This document shows, one piece after another, positions 42,342 through 51,860 of a stretch of DNA of 64,000 nt. The position numbers were made by a program, and so were the translations under genes. Each line of letters starts with the position of its first letter. The stretch's first letter is position 1. The notes beneath the pieces were generated by a model that was not told where the DNA came from, made no database searches, and saw only the letters and a list, made by a program, of their open reading frames with translations. The DNA is from Pseudomonas sp. BN411 (GTDB lineage: Bacteria; Pseudomonadota; Gammaproteobacteria; Pseudomonadales; Pseudomonadaceae): positions 372,001 through 436,000 of the forward strand of contig NZ_SSOM01000067.1 of assembly GCF_029871235.1 (NCBI RefSeq), written 5' to 3'.

Positions 42342-43955
42342 ATGACCCACAAGAACAACGTCAGACGTGTTGTTGGTTCCCTGATTCTCGCCGCTTCCAC
42401 TTCCACCCTTGCCGCCCCGGCGCCTGAAGGCGATGCCTTCGGCGATTACTGGAGTCCCGGAAAACCCAACCCCGCTCTCTGCAAATCACCGGTGCTGGTT
42501 GGCACACCCGTGGGCCTGCCGCGATGTCTGCAGGCGAGCAACGTGATGCAGCGCCTGCAGGAGCTGCAGGACATCGCCACCCTCAACGATGGCAACCGCG
42601 CGGCTGGCTTGCCGGGCTACCAGGCCTCGATCGACTACGTGAAGCAGACCCTGGAGCGCGCCGGCTACCAGGTGCGGGTGCAGCCGTTCCCCTTCACCGC
42701 CTACTTTCCCAAGGGGCCAGGCACCTTGCAGGCTTTGACGCCACAACCGGCGGAATACGTCTGGGAGGAGGACTTCACTTACCTGTCGCAGACCGATGCC
42801 GGCGACGTCAGCGCCCCGGTGGTGCCGGTGGACCTGGCCCTCGGCGCCGGCAACACCTCCACCAGCGGTTGCGAGGCGGAGGATTTCGCCGGATTCCCCA
42901 GCGGCGCCATCGCCCTGGTCCAGCGCGGCAGCTGCAACTTCGAGCTGAAGGCGGAGAACGCCGCGGCGGCTGGTGCGGCGGGTGTGATCATTTTCAACCA
43001 GGGCAATACCGAGGAGCGCAAAGGCCTGGAAAACGTCACCCTGGGCGACACCTACGAGGGCGGCATCCCGGTGCTGTTCGCCACCTATGACAACGGCGTT
43101 GCCTGGTCCCAGACCCCCGGCCTGCAATTGCGCATGGTGGCGGACGTGATCCGCGAGAAGACGCAGACCTTCAACCTGGTGGCCGAAACCCGGCGCGGCG
43201 ATCCGAAGAACGTAGTGATGGCCGGTGCGCACCTGGATTCGGTGTTCGAAGGCCCCGGCATCAACGACAACGGCTCGGGCAGCGCGGCGTTGCTGGAAAT
43301 GGCCGTGCTGCTGCGCAAGGCGCACCCGCAGAACAAGGTGCGTTTCGCCTGGTGGGGCGCGGAGGAATCCGGGCTGGTGGGCTCGACCTTCTACGTCAAC
43401 AGCCTGAGCGATGAGGAACGGAAGCAGATCAAGGCGTACCTGAACTTCGACATGATCGGTTCGCCGAACTTCGGCAACTTCATCTATGACGGCGACGGCT
43501 CTTCCTTTGGCCTGCAGGGCCCGCCCGGCTCGGCTGCCATCGAGCGTCTGTTCGAGGCCTACTTCAAGCTGCGTGGCGAGCCTGCCGAAGGCACCCAGAT
43601 CGACTTCCGCTCCGACTATGCGCAGTTCTTCGAGGTGGGCATTCCCTTCGGCGGCCTGTTCACCGGCGCCGAAGACATCAAGAGCGAAGAGCAGGCGCAG
43701 AAGTACGGCGGCGCCGCCGGCCAGCCCTTCGACCCCTGCTACCACCAGGGCTGCGACAACACCGCCAACATCGACCTGAACGCCCTGGAGATCAACGGGG
43801 ACGCCATGGCCTTCGCCACCAGTTGGCTGTCGCTGTCGACCAAGATCATCGATGACGAGATCGCCGCGGCCGCCGAGCAGGCGAAGGGTGCCAAGACCCT
43901 GCGTGTGCAGTCGGTGCGCCAGTCCGAGCGCTGGGGTAATCACTTCGTGAAATGA
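42342..43955 (+). CDS. secreted M28 aminopeptidase (PaAP type)
   Basis: A 537-residue secreted metallopeptidase close to P. aeruginosa PaAP (PA2939). It has a signal peptide (residues 1-24), a long pro-region, a protease-associated (PA) insert (QRGSCNFELKAENAAAAGA) and an M28 zinc domain with ligands in GAHLDSV, NDNGSGS, WGAEESG, FDMIGSPNFG and CYHQGCD. PaAP is a type II-secreted leucine aminopeptidase found on outer-membrane vesicles. The ATG at 42342 follows AAGGATTGAAGTC. Confidence 0.92.
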   Translation: MTHKNNVRRVVGSLILAASTSTLAAPAPEGDAFGDYWSPGKPNPALCKSPVLVGTPVGLPRCLQASNVMQRLQELQDIATLNDGNRAAGLPGYQASIDYVKQTLERAGYQVRVQPFPFTAYFPKGPGTLQALTPQPAEYVWEEDFTYLSQTDAGDVSAPVVPVDLALGAGNTSTSGCEAEDFAGFPSGAIALVQRGSCNFELKAENAAAAGAAGVIIFNQGNTEERKGLENVTLGDTYEGGIPVLFATYDNGVAWSQTPGLQLRMVADVIREKTQTFNLVAETRRGDPKNVVMAGAHLDSVFEGPGINDNGSGSAALLEMAVLLRKAHPQNKVRFAWWGAEESGLVGSTFYVNSLSDEERKQIKAYLNFDMIGSPNFGNFIYDGDGSSFGLQGPPGSAAIERLFEAYFKLRGEPAEGTQIDFRSDYAQFFEVGIPFGGLFTGAEDIKSEEQAQKYGGAAGQPFDPCYHQGCDNTANIDLNALEINGDAMAFATSWLSLSTKIIDDEIAAAAEQAKGAKTLRVQSVRQSERWGNHFVK

Positions 43956-44010
43956 CGGAAGGGCGGCGGGCCTGCGGAGCCTCGTGCTTTCGCAGGCCTT
44001 CCGTCTTTTC
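43954..44010 (+). terminator. intrinsic terminator after the aminopeptidase gene
   Basis: A long imperfect hairpin: GACGGAAGG pairs with CCTTCCGTC, and inside it GGCCTGCG pairs with CGCAGGCC. TTTTC follows at 44006. Confidence 0.72.
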
Positions 44011-44041
44011 TGAATTGACCGTAGGAAGTCTCTGCGATTTA

Positions 44042-44057
44042 CTGTATATAAATACAG
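44042..44057 (+). promoter_or_regulatory. LexA (SOS) box
   Basis: CTGTATATAAATACAG is a perfect CTGT-N8-ACAG LexA operator. A -35 candidate TTGACC (44015-44020) lies with 17-bp spacing from a -10 at about 44038-44043, so LexA would cover the -10 region. It sits about 100 bp before imuA and marks the operon as DNA-damage inducible, as known for imuAB-dnaE2 cassettes. Confidence 0.92.
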
Positions 44058-44077
44058 TATTCGTAGGATTTCCCCTA

Positions 44078-44161
44078 ATGGCCTTGATGATTGTTCCTGG
44101 CCCTTTCGGCAGCCCCGCCCCGGGGCTGCCGTTTTTCTCTTCTGGCAGTGAGTGGAGCTGA
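44078..44161 (+). CDS. possible 27-residue leader peptide before imuA
   Basis: An ATG at 44078, preceded by TAGGA at 9-nt spacing, opens a 27-codon frame (MALMIVPGPFGSPAPG...). It runs through the leader terminator hairpin and ends with TGA that overlaps the imuA ATG (TGATG). Such an overlap suggests translational coupling. It could be chance; no homologue is known to me. Confidence 0.4.
   Translation: MALMIVPGPFGSPAPGLPFFSSGSEWS
44107..44140 (+). terminator. intrinsic terminator inside the imuA leader
   Basis: CGGCAGCCCC and GGGGCTGCCG form a perfect 10-bp GC-rich stem with a 5-nt loop, followed by TTTTTCTCTT. It lies downstream of the LexA-controlled promoter and upstream of imuA, so full expression would require readthrough. 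Confidence 0.75.
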
Positions 44162-44775
44162 TGGGCGCTGTCGTTGCCCTCGATGCCCTGCTCAATGAGC
44201 GGCGGGTCTGGAAAGGCCAGCCCGGCGCGCTGCCGTCCGATAGCGACCAACCCACCGGCCTTGCTGCCCTGGACCGGGTCCTGCCCGGCGGTGGTTGGCC
44301 TGAGGCTGCGCTCAGCGAAATCCTCGTTCCGGCCGCAGGCCTGGGCGAGCTGCGTCTGCTCTGGCCCACACTGGCACGGCTGACCGCCAGCGCTGAGCGC
44401 GTGGTGCTGGTGGCGCCGCCGCATATCCCTTATCCACAGGCCTGGCAGGCTGCCGGCGTTGACCTGCGTTGGCTGGCGCTGGTGGAGGCCAGCGGCCGCG
44501 ATGCCCTCTGGGCGGCCGAACAATGCCTGCGTTCCGGCAGTTGCGCAGCGGTGCTGTGCTGGCCGCAACAGGCCGATGACCGCGCCCTGCGACGCCTGCA
44601 GGTGGCCGCCGAAACCGGCCAGACCCTGGCCTTCGCCTACCGCCCGCTGGATGCCGCCCTGAACCCCTCGCCGGCGGCCTTGCGCATCGCCGTCGACGGC
44701 TGGCCGGCGCAGCTGCGGGTGCTCAAGTGCCGGGGCGGCCTGCCGCCCGCGGCGCCGATCGCCCTGTCCCGGTGA
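44161..44775 (+). CDS. imuA: translesion synthesis accessory protein ImuA
   Basis: A 204-residue RecA-like-fold protein of the ImuA/SulA-type family that occurs only in imuA-imuB-dnaE2 cassettes. Conserved features are AALDRVLPGGGWPEAALSEIL at residues 37-57. It lacks a clear Walker A motif. With ImuB and DnaE2 it forms the damage-induced mutasome. An alternative GTG start lies three codons upstream. imuB follows after 7 bp. Confidence 0.88.
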   Translation: MGAVVALDALLNERRVWKGQPGALPSDSDQPTGLAALDRVLPGGGWPEAALSEILVPAAGLGELRLLWPTLARLTASAERVVLVAPPHIPYPQAWQAAGVDLRWLALVEASGRDALWAAEQCLRSGSCAAVLCWPQQADDRALRRLQVAAETGQTLAFAYRPLDAALNPSPAALRIAVDGWPAQLRVLKCRGGLPPAAPIALSR

Positions 44776-44782
44776 TGCCGTC

Positions 44783-46198
44783 ATGCGCTGGGCCTGCATA
44801 TTGCTGCCGCAGTTGGCACTGGATGGCGTGCTGCGCGTCCACCCCGACCCCGAAGCGCCCCTGGCGCTGGTAACGGGCACGCCCCAACGCCGCGTGCTGC
44901 GTGCCCTCAACCCGGCGGCCAAGGCCCTGGGACTGCGCCCCGGCCAGTCGCTGACCGCCGCCCACGTCCTGACCCGCGACTTCACCCTGGTGGAGTACGA
45001 CCCGGCGCGGATCGAGCATTGGCAGCAACTGCTGGCTGCCTGGGCCTATCGCTTCAGTTCCCAGGTCAGCCTGCGCTATCCGCGTTGCCTGCTGCTGGAG
45101 GTGGAATCCAGCTTCGCCCTGTTCGGCCCCTGGCCGCGCTTCGAGGCCCGGTTGCGGCGGGAGCTGACGGCCCTGGGCTTCCGCCATCGCATCGTCGCGG
45201 CTCCCAACCCGGCGGCGGCGCGGGTGCTGGCCAATGCCTACGATGGCCTGGCGGTGGCGAGCCAGGATGAACTGCGTGAAGCCCTCGGGCGCATGCCGGT
45301 GGATCGCGCCGGCCTGGCACGGGAGGCCGCCACTGCCTTTGCCCGCATGGGCCTGCGCCACCTGGAACAGGTGCTGGCGCTGCCCCGGGAGACAGTGGCC
45401 AGGCGCTTTCCGGCCGAAGTGCTGCAGCACCTCGATACGCTTCTGGGCGACCGTCCCCTGGCGCTGGAGTGCTATCGGCCGCCGGATGAGTTCGACCTGC
45501 GCATCGAGCTGAACTTCGAGGTGGAATCCCATCAGGCGTTGCTGTTCCCCCTGCGGCGTCTCACCGCTGACCTGGCCGCTTTCCTCGCCTGCCGTGACAG
45601 CGGCGTGCAGCGCTTCACCCTCCATCTGGAACACCGCGACCAGCCGGAAACCCGGGTGCCAGTGGGGCTGCTCAGCGCCGAGCGTGAGGCGGCCATGCTC
45701 TTCGAACTGGCCCGTGGGCGCCTGGAGCAGTTGCAGGTGCCGGCCCCGGTGCGCGCCTTCCGCCTGCAGGCGCGGGACCTGCCGGCCTTCGTCCCGGAGC
45801 GGCGCGAGCTGTTCGACGAGCGCCCGCAGCAATCCCTGCCCTGGGAGCAATTGCGCGAACGCCTGCGGGCACGCCTGGGAGACGACGCGGTGCACGGCCT
45901 GACTGCCCGTGCCGACCACCGTCCCGAATGCGCCTGGCAACTGGATGCGGAGGGCCCGCAGGCGCCGTTCCCGCCTGGTCCGCCCCGTCCCGGTTGGTTG
46001 TTGCGTGAACCCGTGCCCCTGCGGGACTCGTCCGTCCGCATCCTCGCCGGCCCCGAACGCATCGAGTCCGGCTGGTGGGATGGCGGCGACGTGCGCCGCG
46101 ACTACTACCTGGTGGAAACCCGCGGTGGCCAGCGTGGCTGGGCCTTCCGCCCAGTGAACGGGGAGGGGCCGCTGCTGTTGCACGGCTGGTTCGCATGA
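44783..46198 (+). CDS. imuB: ImuB, catalytically inactive Y-family polymerase homologue
   Basis: A 471-residue protein with a Y-family fold ([17 protein letters not shown] start; helix-hairpin-helix thumb near [17 protein letters not shown]) but without the acidic catalytic residues of DinB. A C-terminal QQSLPW motif (about residue 350) resembles the beta-clamp binding motif of ImuB. It is the adaptor connecting DnaE2, ImuA and the sliding clamp. The stop overlaps the dnaE2 start (ATGA). Confidence 0.92.
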   Translation: MRWACILLPQLALDGVLRVHPDPEAPLALVTGTPQRRVLRALNPAAKALGLRPGQSLTAAHVLTRDFTLVEYDPARIEHWQQLLAAWAYRFSSQVSLRYPRCLLLEVESSFALFGPWPRFEARLRRELTALGFRHRIVAAPNPAAARVLANAYDGLAVASQDELREALGRMPVDRAGLAREAATAFARMGLRHLEQVLALPRETVARRFPAEVLQHLDTLLGDRPLALECYRPPDEFDLRIELNFEVESHQALLFPLRRLTADLAAFLACRDSGVQRFTLHLEHRDQPETRVPVGLLSAEREAAMLFELARGRLEQLQVPAPVRAFRLQARDLPAFVPERRELFDERPQQSLPWEQLRERLRARLGDDAVHGLTARADHRPECAWQLDAEGPQAPFPPGPPRPGWLLREPVPLRDSSVRILAGPERIESGWWDGGDVRRDYYLVETRGGQRGWAFRPVNGEGPLLLHGWFA

Positions 46199-49100
46199 AC
46201 GCCTACGCCGAGCTGCACTGCCTGTCCAACTTCAGCTTCCAGCGCGGGGCCTCCAGCGCCGATGAGCTGTTCCAGCGCGCGAAGGATCATGGCTACGCAG
46301 CCCTGGCGATCACCGACGAATGCACCCTGGCCGGCATCGTTCGCGCCTGGCAGGCCTCGAAGAAGAGCGAGCTGCCCCTGGTGATCGGCAGCGAAGTGCG
46401 GGTCGAGGGCGGCCCGAAGCTGGTGCTGCTGGTGGAAAACCTGGCCGGCTACCAGCGCCTTTGCCGGCTCATCACCCAGGCCCGGCGGAGGGCGAAGAAG
46501 GGCGAGTACCGCTTGCTGCGTGATGACCTGGCCGAACCCACGGATGGCCTGCTGGCCCTCTGGGTGCCGGACCGGGAAGACGACGACCGCGAAGGTTCGT
46601 GGCTGCGCCAGTGTTTCCCCGAACGCCTCTGGCTGGCGGTGGAACTGCACCAGGGACCGGACGACACCGGCCGCCTGGAGCGCCTGCTGGCCCTGGCCGA
46701 GCGCGTCGGCATCCCGCCCGTGGCGACTGGCGATGTGCATATGCATGCCCGTGGCCGCCGCGCCCTGCAGGACTGCATGACTGCCGTGCGCCATCACTGC
46801 ACGGTGGCCGAGGCCGGGCTGCGGTTGTTCCCCAATGGCGAGCGCCACCTGCGCCGCCGCGAGGTGCTGGCTGGCCTCTACCCGGCGCAGTTGCTGGCCG
46901 AATCGGTGCGCATCGCCCGCCGCTGCGAGTTCAGCCTGAGCCAGCTGGATTACCAGTACCCCCGTGAGCTGGTGCCGGACGGGCACAGCCCCAGCACCTG
47001 GCTGCGCGCCGCCACCGAGGAGGGGATGCTGAGACGCTGGCCCGATGGCGCGCCGGCCAAGGCGCGGGCGCTGGTGGAAAAGGAGCTCGCGCTGATCACC
47101 GAGCTGGGCTACGAGAGCTACTTCCTCACGGTGCACGACATAGTCGAGTTCGCCCGCCGTCAGAACATCCTCTGCCAGGGGCGCGGTTCGGCGGCCAACT
47201 CGGTGGTGTGCTTCGCCCTGGGGATCACCGAGCTGGACCCCTGCAGCACCACCGAACTCCTGTTCGAGCGCTTCATGTCGAAGGAGCGCAACGAACCGCC
47301 GGATATCGACGTCGACTTCGAGCACGAGCGCCGCGAGGAGGTCATCCAGTACGTATTCCGTCGCTACGGACGGGGCCGGGCGGCGCTCACGGCGGTGGTC
47401 AACACCTACCACGGCGCCGGCGCGGTACGCGATGTGGCCAAGGCCCTCGGCCTGCCGCCGGACCAGGTCAACGCCCTGGCCGATTGCTGCGGCGGCTGGA
47501 GCGACAAGGGGCCTTCGGCGGAGCGTCTGCGGGAGGTGGGTTTCGACCCGGAAAGCCCGGTGCTGCGCCGGGTCGTGACGCTGACCAACGAACTGATCGG
47601 CTTTCCCCGCCACCTGTCCCAGCACCCCGGCGGCTTCGTGATTTCAGAAGCGTCGCTGGACAGCCTGGTGCCGGTGGAAAACGCCACCATGGCCGAGCGC
47701 ACCGTCATCCAGTGGGACAAGGACGACCTCGACCTGGTGGGGCTGCTGAAAGTGGACGTGCTGGCGCTGGGCATGCTCAGCGCGCTGCGCCGCTGCTTCG
47801 CCCTGATCGAGCGCTATCGAGGCATCCAGTGGACCATCGCTACCTTGCCCAAGGAGGACGAGGCCACCTACGACATGATCGGCCGCGCCGACACCATCGG
47901 CGTATTCCAGATCGAGTCGCGGGCGCAGATGTCCATGCTGCCGCGCCTGAAGCCCAGGGAGTTCTACGACCTGGTGATCCAGGTCGCCATCGTCCGTCCG
48001 GGGCCGATCCAGGGGAACATGGTCCATCCCTACCTGCGCCGGCGTAAGGGCGAGGAGGAGGTGACCTATCCCAAGGACGAGCTGATCCCGGTGTTCAAGC
48101 GCACCCTGGGCGTGCCGCTGTTCCAGGAGCAGGTGATGCAGCTGGCCATAGTCGCCGCCGACTACACGCCCGGCGAGGCGGACGAACTGCGCCGCAACAT
48201 GGCTGCCTGGAAGCGTCATGGCGGCCTGGAGCACCACCGTCAGCGGCTGACGTCGCGGATGCTCGCCAAGGGCTATGAACTGGACTTCATCGAGCGGATC
48301 TTCGAGCAGATCAAGGGCTTCGGCAGCTACGGTTTCCCCGAATCCCACGCCGCCAGTTTCGCCCTGCTCACCTATGCCAGTTGCTGGCTGAAATGCCACG
48401 AGCCGGCCGCCTATGCCTGCGCCCTGATCAACAGCTGGCCGATGGGTTTCTACAGCCCCGACCAGGTACTGCAGGACGCGCGCCGCCACAAGATCGAGGT
48501 GCGTCCGGTGGATGTGCGTTATTCCGACTGGGATTGCTCCCTGGAGCCGGCGGGAGAGGAGGGCGAGCCGGCCATTCGCCTGGGGCTGCGGATGGTGCGG
48601 GGTTTTCGCGAGGACGATGCCAGGCGCATGGAGGCCGTGCGGCAGGCCACCCCCTTCAGCAGTGTCGGTGACCTGGTCCAGCGTGCCCATCTGGACGCCC
48701 GCGCCCGCGAATTGCTGGCCGACTCCGGCGCCCTGCGCGGCTTGGCCGGGCATCGTCACCGGGCGCGCTGGGCGGTCGCCGGGGTGGAAGTGCAGGCACC
48801 GCTCTTCGCCGGCCTGCCGGAGCAGGAAGAAATGCAGGTGGCCTTGCCGTTGCCCAGCGTGGGGGAAGACATGCTCACCGACTACGCCACCTTGGGCACC
48901 ACCCTCGGGCCGCACCCCGTTTCCCTGCTGCGCGCGGCCTTGCACAAGCGGCGCTGCCGCAGCTCGCGGGAGCTGCTGGCGGTGGATCACGGACGGAACG
49001 TCAGCGTCGCCGGCCTGGTGGTCGGGCGCCAGCGTCCGCAGACCGCCAGCGGGGTGATCTTCGTCACCCTGGAAGACGAACACGGCATGGTCAATGTGGT

Positions 49101-49275
49101 GGTCTGGCACGACCTGGCCGAACGCCAGCGCCGGGTACTGGTGGTCTCCCAGCTATTGCAGGTGGACGGTCGCCTGGAGTCGGTGGACGGCGTTCGCCAC
49201 CTCATCGCCCGCCGCCTGCACGACCTGACGCCGCTGCTGTCGGGGCTGGATGTGAGAAGCCGAGATTTCCACTAG
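46195..49275 (+). CDS. dnaE2: error-prone DNA polymerase DnaE2
   Basis: A 1026-residue C-family polymerase. It has an N-terminal PHP domain ([16 protein letters not shown]), a palm domain with catalytic Asp in [15 protein letters not shown] (about residue 380), the [15 protein letters not shown] segment, tandem helix-hairpin-helix and a C-terminal OB fold ([27 protein letters not shown]). Shorter than DnaE1, as expected. It performs SOS-induced mutagenic translesion synthesis. Last gene of the LexA-controlled operon. Confidence 0.95.
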   Translation: MNAYAELHCLSNFSFQRGASSADELFQRAKDHGYAALAITDECTLAGIVRAWQASKKSELPLVIGSEVRVEGGPKLVLLVENLAGYQRLCRLITQARRRAKKGEYRLLRDDLAEPTDGLLALWVPDREDDDREGSWLRQCFPERLWLAVELHQGPDDTGRLERLLALAERVGIPPVATGDVHMHARGRRALQDCMTAVRHHCTVAEAGLRLFPNGERHLRRREVLAGLYPAQLLAESVRIARRCEFSLSQLDYQYPRELVPDGHSPSTWLRAATEEGMLRRWPDGAPAKARALVEKELALITELGYESYFLTVHDIVEFARRQNILCQGRGSAANSVVCFALGITELDPCSTTELLFERFMSKERNEPPDIDVDFEHERREEVIQYVFRRYGRGRAALTAVVNTYHGAGAVRDVAKALGLPPDQVNALADCCGGWSDKGPSAERLREVGFDPESPVLRRVVTLTNELIGFPRHLSQHPGGFVISEASLDSLVPVENATMAERTVIQWDKDDLDLVGLLKVDVLALGMLSALRRCFALIERYRGIQWTIATLPKEDEATYDMIGRADTIGVFQIESRAQMSMLPRLKPREFYDLVIQVAIVRPGPIQGNMVHPYLRRRKGEEEVTYPKDELIPVFKRTLGVPLFQEQVMQLAIVAADYTPGEADELRRNMAAWKRHGGLEHHRQRLTSRMLAKGYELDFIERIFEQIKGFGSYGFPESHAASFALLTYASCWLKCHEPAAYACALINSWPMGFYSPDQVLQDARRHKIEVRPVDVRYSDWDCSLEPAGEEGEPAIRLGLRMVRGFREDDARRMEAVRQATPFSSVGDLVQRAHLDARARELLADSGALRGLAGHRHRARWAVAGVEVQAPLFAGLPEQEEMQVALPLPSVGEDMLTDYATLGTTLGPHPVSLLRAALHKRRCRSSRELLAVDHGRNVSVAGLVVGRQRPQTASGVIFVTLEDEHGMVNVVVWHDLAERQRRVLVVSQLLQVDGRLESVDGVRHLIARRLHDLTPLLSGLDVRSRDFH

Positions 49276-49354
49276 ATCGGAGAAGATCGCTACCCATTGG
49301 CAGCGAAAGATGGGTATCTCAGGCTCCACCCATCCTACGGGCTGACACGACAGC

Positions 49355-49551
49355 TGTAGGGGCGAATTCATTCGCCAAGGGCCGCGCGGCGGCCTCGTAG
49401 GTTGGTCCGAGCCCACGAGGCCCAACGCGGCAAGGCACAGGCGCCGAAGCGTTGGGTTTCGCTGCGCTCTAGCGGAACGCCGCCCGCACCAACCTACGAA
49501 AACCTCCTCGCCCTGACACGGCCTTTGTAGGGGCGAATTCATTCGCCAAGG
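49355..49551. repeat. composite palindromic repeat block (REP copies 2 and 3)
   Basis: Two identical 26-nt REP-like units (49355-49380, 49526-49551; core GGCGAAT-TC-ATTCGCC) flank a segment bounded by CGTAGGTTGGT (49396-49406) and its complement ACCAACCTACG (49488-49498). The whole is a BIME-like array in the 307-bp gap after dnaE2. The gap holds no gene. Confidence 0.8.
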
Positions 49552-49582
49552 GGCGCGAAGCGCCCCCGGCTCAACAAGAGGT

Positions 49583-49768
49583 TCAGTGCGGGATAACCGG
49601 TGCGTTCTTCGCCTTGTGCCGTCGGAACGAGCGGGAGGAGTGGGGTGGCGAAGGCCGGCTGTGATGGTGGTGGTGATGGTGGGAGATCCTGAGCATGGCC
49701 CACAGCAACGCGACCGCTGCCAGCAGCCAGCCCATGATCATCAGGGCTATGAAAATTTCGGGACCCAT
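49583..49768 (-). CDS. small single-helix membrane protein with His tract
   Basis: A 61-residue protein: MGPEIFIALMIMGWLLAAV forms one membrane helix, followed by a run of seven His and a basic Ser/Pro-rich tail ending KNAPVIPH. The frame opens further upstream (49804), but the ATG at 49768 starts the hydrophobic helix and has GAGGCGG upstream. The His cluster could bind metal; this is speculation. No family recognised. Confidence 0.5.
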   Translation of the reverse strand: MGPEIFIALMIMGWLLAAVALLWAMLRISHHHHHHHSRPSPPHSSRSFRRHKAKNAPVIPH

Positions 49769-49894
49769 TGCGAACCGCCTCTGGCGCCGAAGTGGAGGGC
49801 GCACGACATGAGTCTAGCCGGGTCAGTGTGACGGCCAATTGAAGCCGGCTGCCTTTGGTCGGCTGGCACACTGAAATCAGACGAGGTGCGCCTG

Positions 49895-50305
49895 CTAACC
49901 ACACTCCTGGGCCATGTTGCGCTTGGCTTTCTCGGTCGGCGCATTGCGGTACTGCTCGGTCCAGAACTGGCACTTGGCATCGTTCAGCCGGCGCTGTTCC
50001 TCCAGCCGTTCCTGGCGCTCGTTGTCTGCGCGCTGGGCGGCGTTGTAGTTCTCCTCGTACTTCTGCAGGCGCTCTTCGCCCGTGCCCGGCGGCAGGGGCG
50101 CCGGCTCCGGTTCCGCTTGCGGCGGCGCAGGCGGCGGGATGAAAACCTCGGCCACCGGGGCCTTGTTGTCGGCCGTGTAGAGCTGGTAACCGAAGTAGGT
50201 CGTCAGGCCGATGGCAATGAAACCGAGCCAGACCCCCAGGGCGACGCTGAGGGTCAGGACCAGGGGATTGAAGCTGATGCGCAGGATGCGACGTGGGCGA
50301 GCCAT
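49895..50305 (-). CDS. hypothetical membrane-anchored protein
   Basis: A 136-residue protein with a basic N-terminus (MARPRRILRISF), one or two hydrophobic segments (residues 15-45), a Pro-rich linker (PPPAPPQAEPEPAPLPPG), and a charged helical C-terminus (residues 85-130) with two Cys. The ATG at 50305 follows TTTTGGAGGCTCC. Its start is 31 bp downstream of the GreA/B-type gene stop, so the two are probably cotranscribed. Function unknown. Confidence 0.72.
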   Translation of the reverse strand: MARPRRILRISFNPLVLTLSVALGVWLGFIAIGLTTYFGYQLYTADNKAPVAEVFIPPPAPPQAEPEPAPLPPGTGEERLQKYEENYNAAQRADNERQERLEEQRRLNDAKCQFWTEQYRNAPTEKAKRNMAQECG

Positions 50306-50336
50306 GGAGCCTCCAAAACGGTGTGGCGGCAGGTAT

Positions 50337-50819
50337 TCAGTGTACCTCCAGCACCTCGAAGGTCTGCTGGCCATTGCCGATGGTCAAGGTCACCTCGGCG
50401 CCTTCGGCCTTGCCCAGCAGCGCCTGGCCCAGGGGTGAGCGCGGGCTGATCACGGTGATTTCCTCGCCTTCCTCGACCACTTTCAGGCCGGCGGCCTCGG
50501 GGCCGAGGAACAACCGCTGTTCGCTGCCGTCTTCGGCTGCCAGCAGCACCAGTGCGCTGAGCTGGATTCCGCGTGCCGGGTCGAAGGGGCGCAGGTTGAG
50601 GCTCTCGAACAACCCCAGTGCCTGCTTGATCTCCGCAGCACGGCGCGCCTGGCCGGTGGCCAGGTAGGAGGCTTCCAGGCCGAGGGTGTCGTACTTGTTC
50701 TCGGCAATGTTCTCCTTGTGGGTAGCCGCCTCGTAGGCGGTCTGCGCCGCGCGTTGCAGCAATTGCAGGTCGGCGGCGAGCTTGTCGAGGATCAGGCGAT
50801 GGATGCGGGCTTTGTCCAT
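50337..50819 (-). CDS. GreA/GreB-family elongation-factor-like protein
   Basis: A 160-residue protein with an N-terminal coiled-coil-like helical segment (MDKARIHRLILDKLAADLQLLQRAA...) and a C-terminal GreA/GreB domain (ITVISPRSPLGQALLGKAEGAEV). It resembles the Pseudomonas GreAB-type proteins that are distinct from canonical GreA and GreB. The acidic residues at the GreA coiled-coil tip are not evident, so transcript-cleavage activity is uncertain. It may bind RNA polymerase through the secondary channel. Confidence 0.82.
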   Translation of the reverse strand: MDKARIHRLILDKLAADLQLLQRAAQTAYEAATHKENIAENKYDTLGLEASYLATGQARRAAEIKQALGLFESLNLRPFDPARGIQLSALVLLAAEDGSEQRLFLGPEAAGLKVVEEGEEITVISPRSPLGQALLGKAEGAEVTLTIGNGQQTFEVLEVH

Positions 50820-51364
50820 GGGGTAGCAGGGGTCGAAGGGCCGGATTGGGCATTCTAAAAGCCTTCCCGCGTGGGAGGAAAACGGGTTCGTACAAGAGGG
50901 GGACGAACTTGTGCACAGTGTTGGCGCAGAAGGACGTTCGTACCAGCTTCCGGAGAGTGCCCGGAGCGCTTTTTTCGTGCCATTCGTCGCCGTCTGGAAC
51001 GCCCGTGCAACACAGGTTCCAGGCGCATTTCAGAGCAAAATGCCCCGTAACGGGGCGGGTAGGGGCTTGACAGTTTCAAGTTGTGCACAGTTGCGATGCA
51101 GCCTCGCAAAGGGCTGATGAAATGCCCCGTAAACGCTTGATTCTCAGAGATGATTTCATAACTACATGAAAAATAAGGAATTTTATAATTGGTGAAAAAA
51201 TCATCAGTTTGAGCGGAGCCCACGAACCATGAGCACTCGGTGACGTTTCGAGCATCTTCTCAACAGAGTTATCCACAGGTTCTGTGGATTTGTCCTGAGC
51301 ACTTGCTCTAGAACGCCATCTGCGGCAATTGCAAGACTTTACCTGCCACGAAAAAGGAGTAGAG
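50820..51364. other. intergenic region with AT-rich island and DnaA-box-like palindrome
   Basis: About 545 bp without a gene. A TTGTGCACAGT-type word appears near 50909 and 51084. A low-GC stretch runs from about 51130 to 51215, flanked by GATGATTT and AAATCATC. At 51269-51289, TTATCCACAG-GTT-CTGTGGAT holds a perfect DnaA box (TTATCCACA) within an 8-bp palindrome. Confidence 0.6.
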
Positions 51365-51808
51365 TTGCGCGCCTTTCCGGCCACCTGCCCCCTTTTCATG
51401 AAGTTCCGCGTCCCCGCTGAGTCTGTTTCCAGCCAGAAAACCCTGCCCACCCGCGTTGCCCTCTGGCTGCTGGACAGCCCGCGCCTGGGCCAGGCGCAGA
51501 GCGTGAAGCGGATCGCTGGCAAGTTGCTCAAGCAGCCGGCACGGGAAGGCGTGGTCGTGGCGCAAAGCCGCCTGGGCCAGATGCTCTGCCGCGACTGCGG
51601 CAACCAGCGTGACCGCCGCATCGGCCTGGACATGCTGCGCCAGGCCGCCCGCGCCGGCGACAGCCGCGCGCAGCTTGAATTGGGGCGCCTGTGCAGCCAG
51701 CCCCGCGTCAATGAACCCGAGCAGGCCCGCCACTGGCTGGAACAGGCCGCTTCCCAGGGTTCCCACGAAGCCAAACGCCTACTCGGCCGCCTCCCTCAGC
51801 ATTCCTGA
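51365..51808 (+). CDS. Sel1-repeat (TPR-like) protein
   Basis: A 147-residue protein with Sel1-like repeats: VVVAQSRLGQMLCRDCG, RRIGLDMLRQAARAGDSRAQLELGRLC and EQARHWLEQAASQGSHEAKRLLGRL. Such repeats form protein-interaction solenoids. Start choice: a TTG at 51365 lies 5 nt after AAGGAG; the ATG at 51398 (MKFRVPAESV) has no ribosome binding site but is a plausible alternative. It precedes rmuC by 52 bp. Confidence 0.78.
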   Translation: MRAFPATCPLFMKFRVPAESVSSQKTLPTRVALWLLDSPRLGQAQSVKRIAGKLLKQPAREGVVVAQSRLGQMLCRDCGNQRDRRIGLDMLRQAARAGDSRAQLELGRLCSQPRVNEPEQARHWLEQAASQGSHEAKRLLGRLPQHS

Positions 51809-51860
51809 TCGCGCCCCGCGCCGCTGGGTATACTCCCGGCATTCCAGCGCGGAGCCGCTC

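Noticed and set aside
46105-49110. Two long minus-strand ORFs (506 and 488 residues) opposite dnaE2
   Set aside because: Both are complements of the dnaE2 frame; composition is Gln/His-rich without domains.
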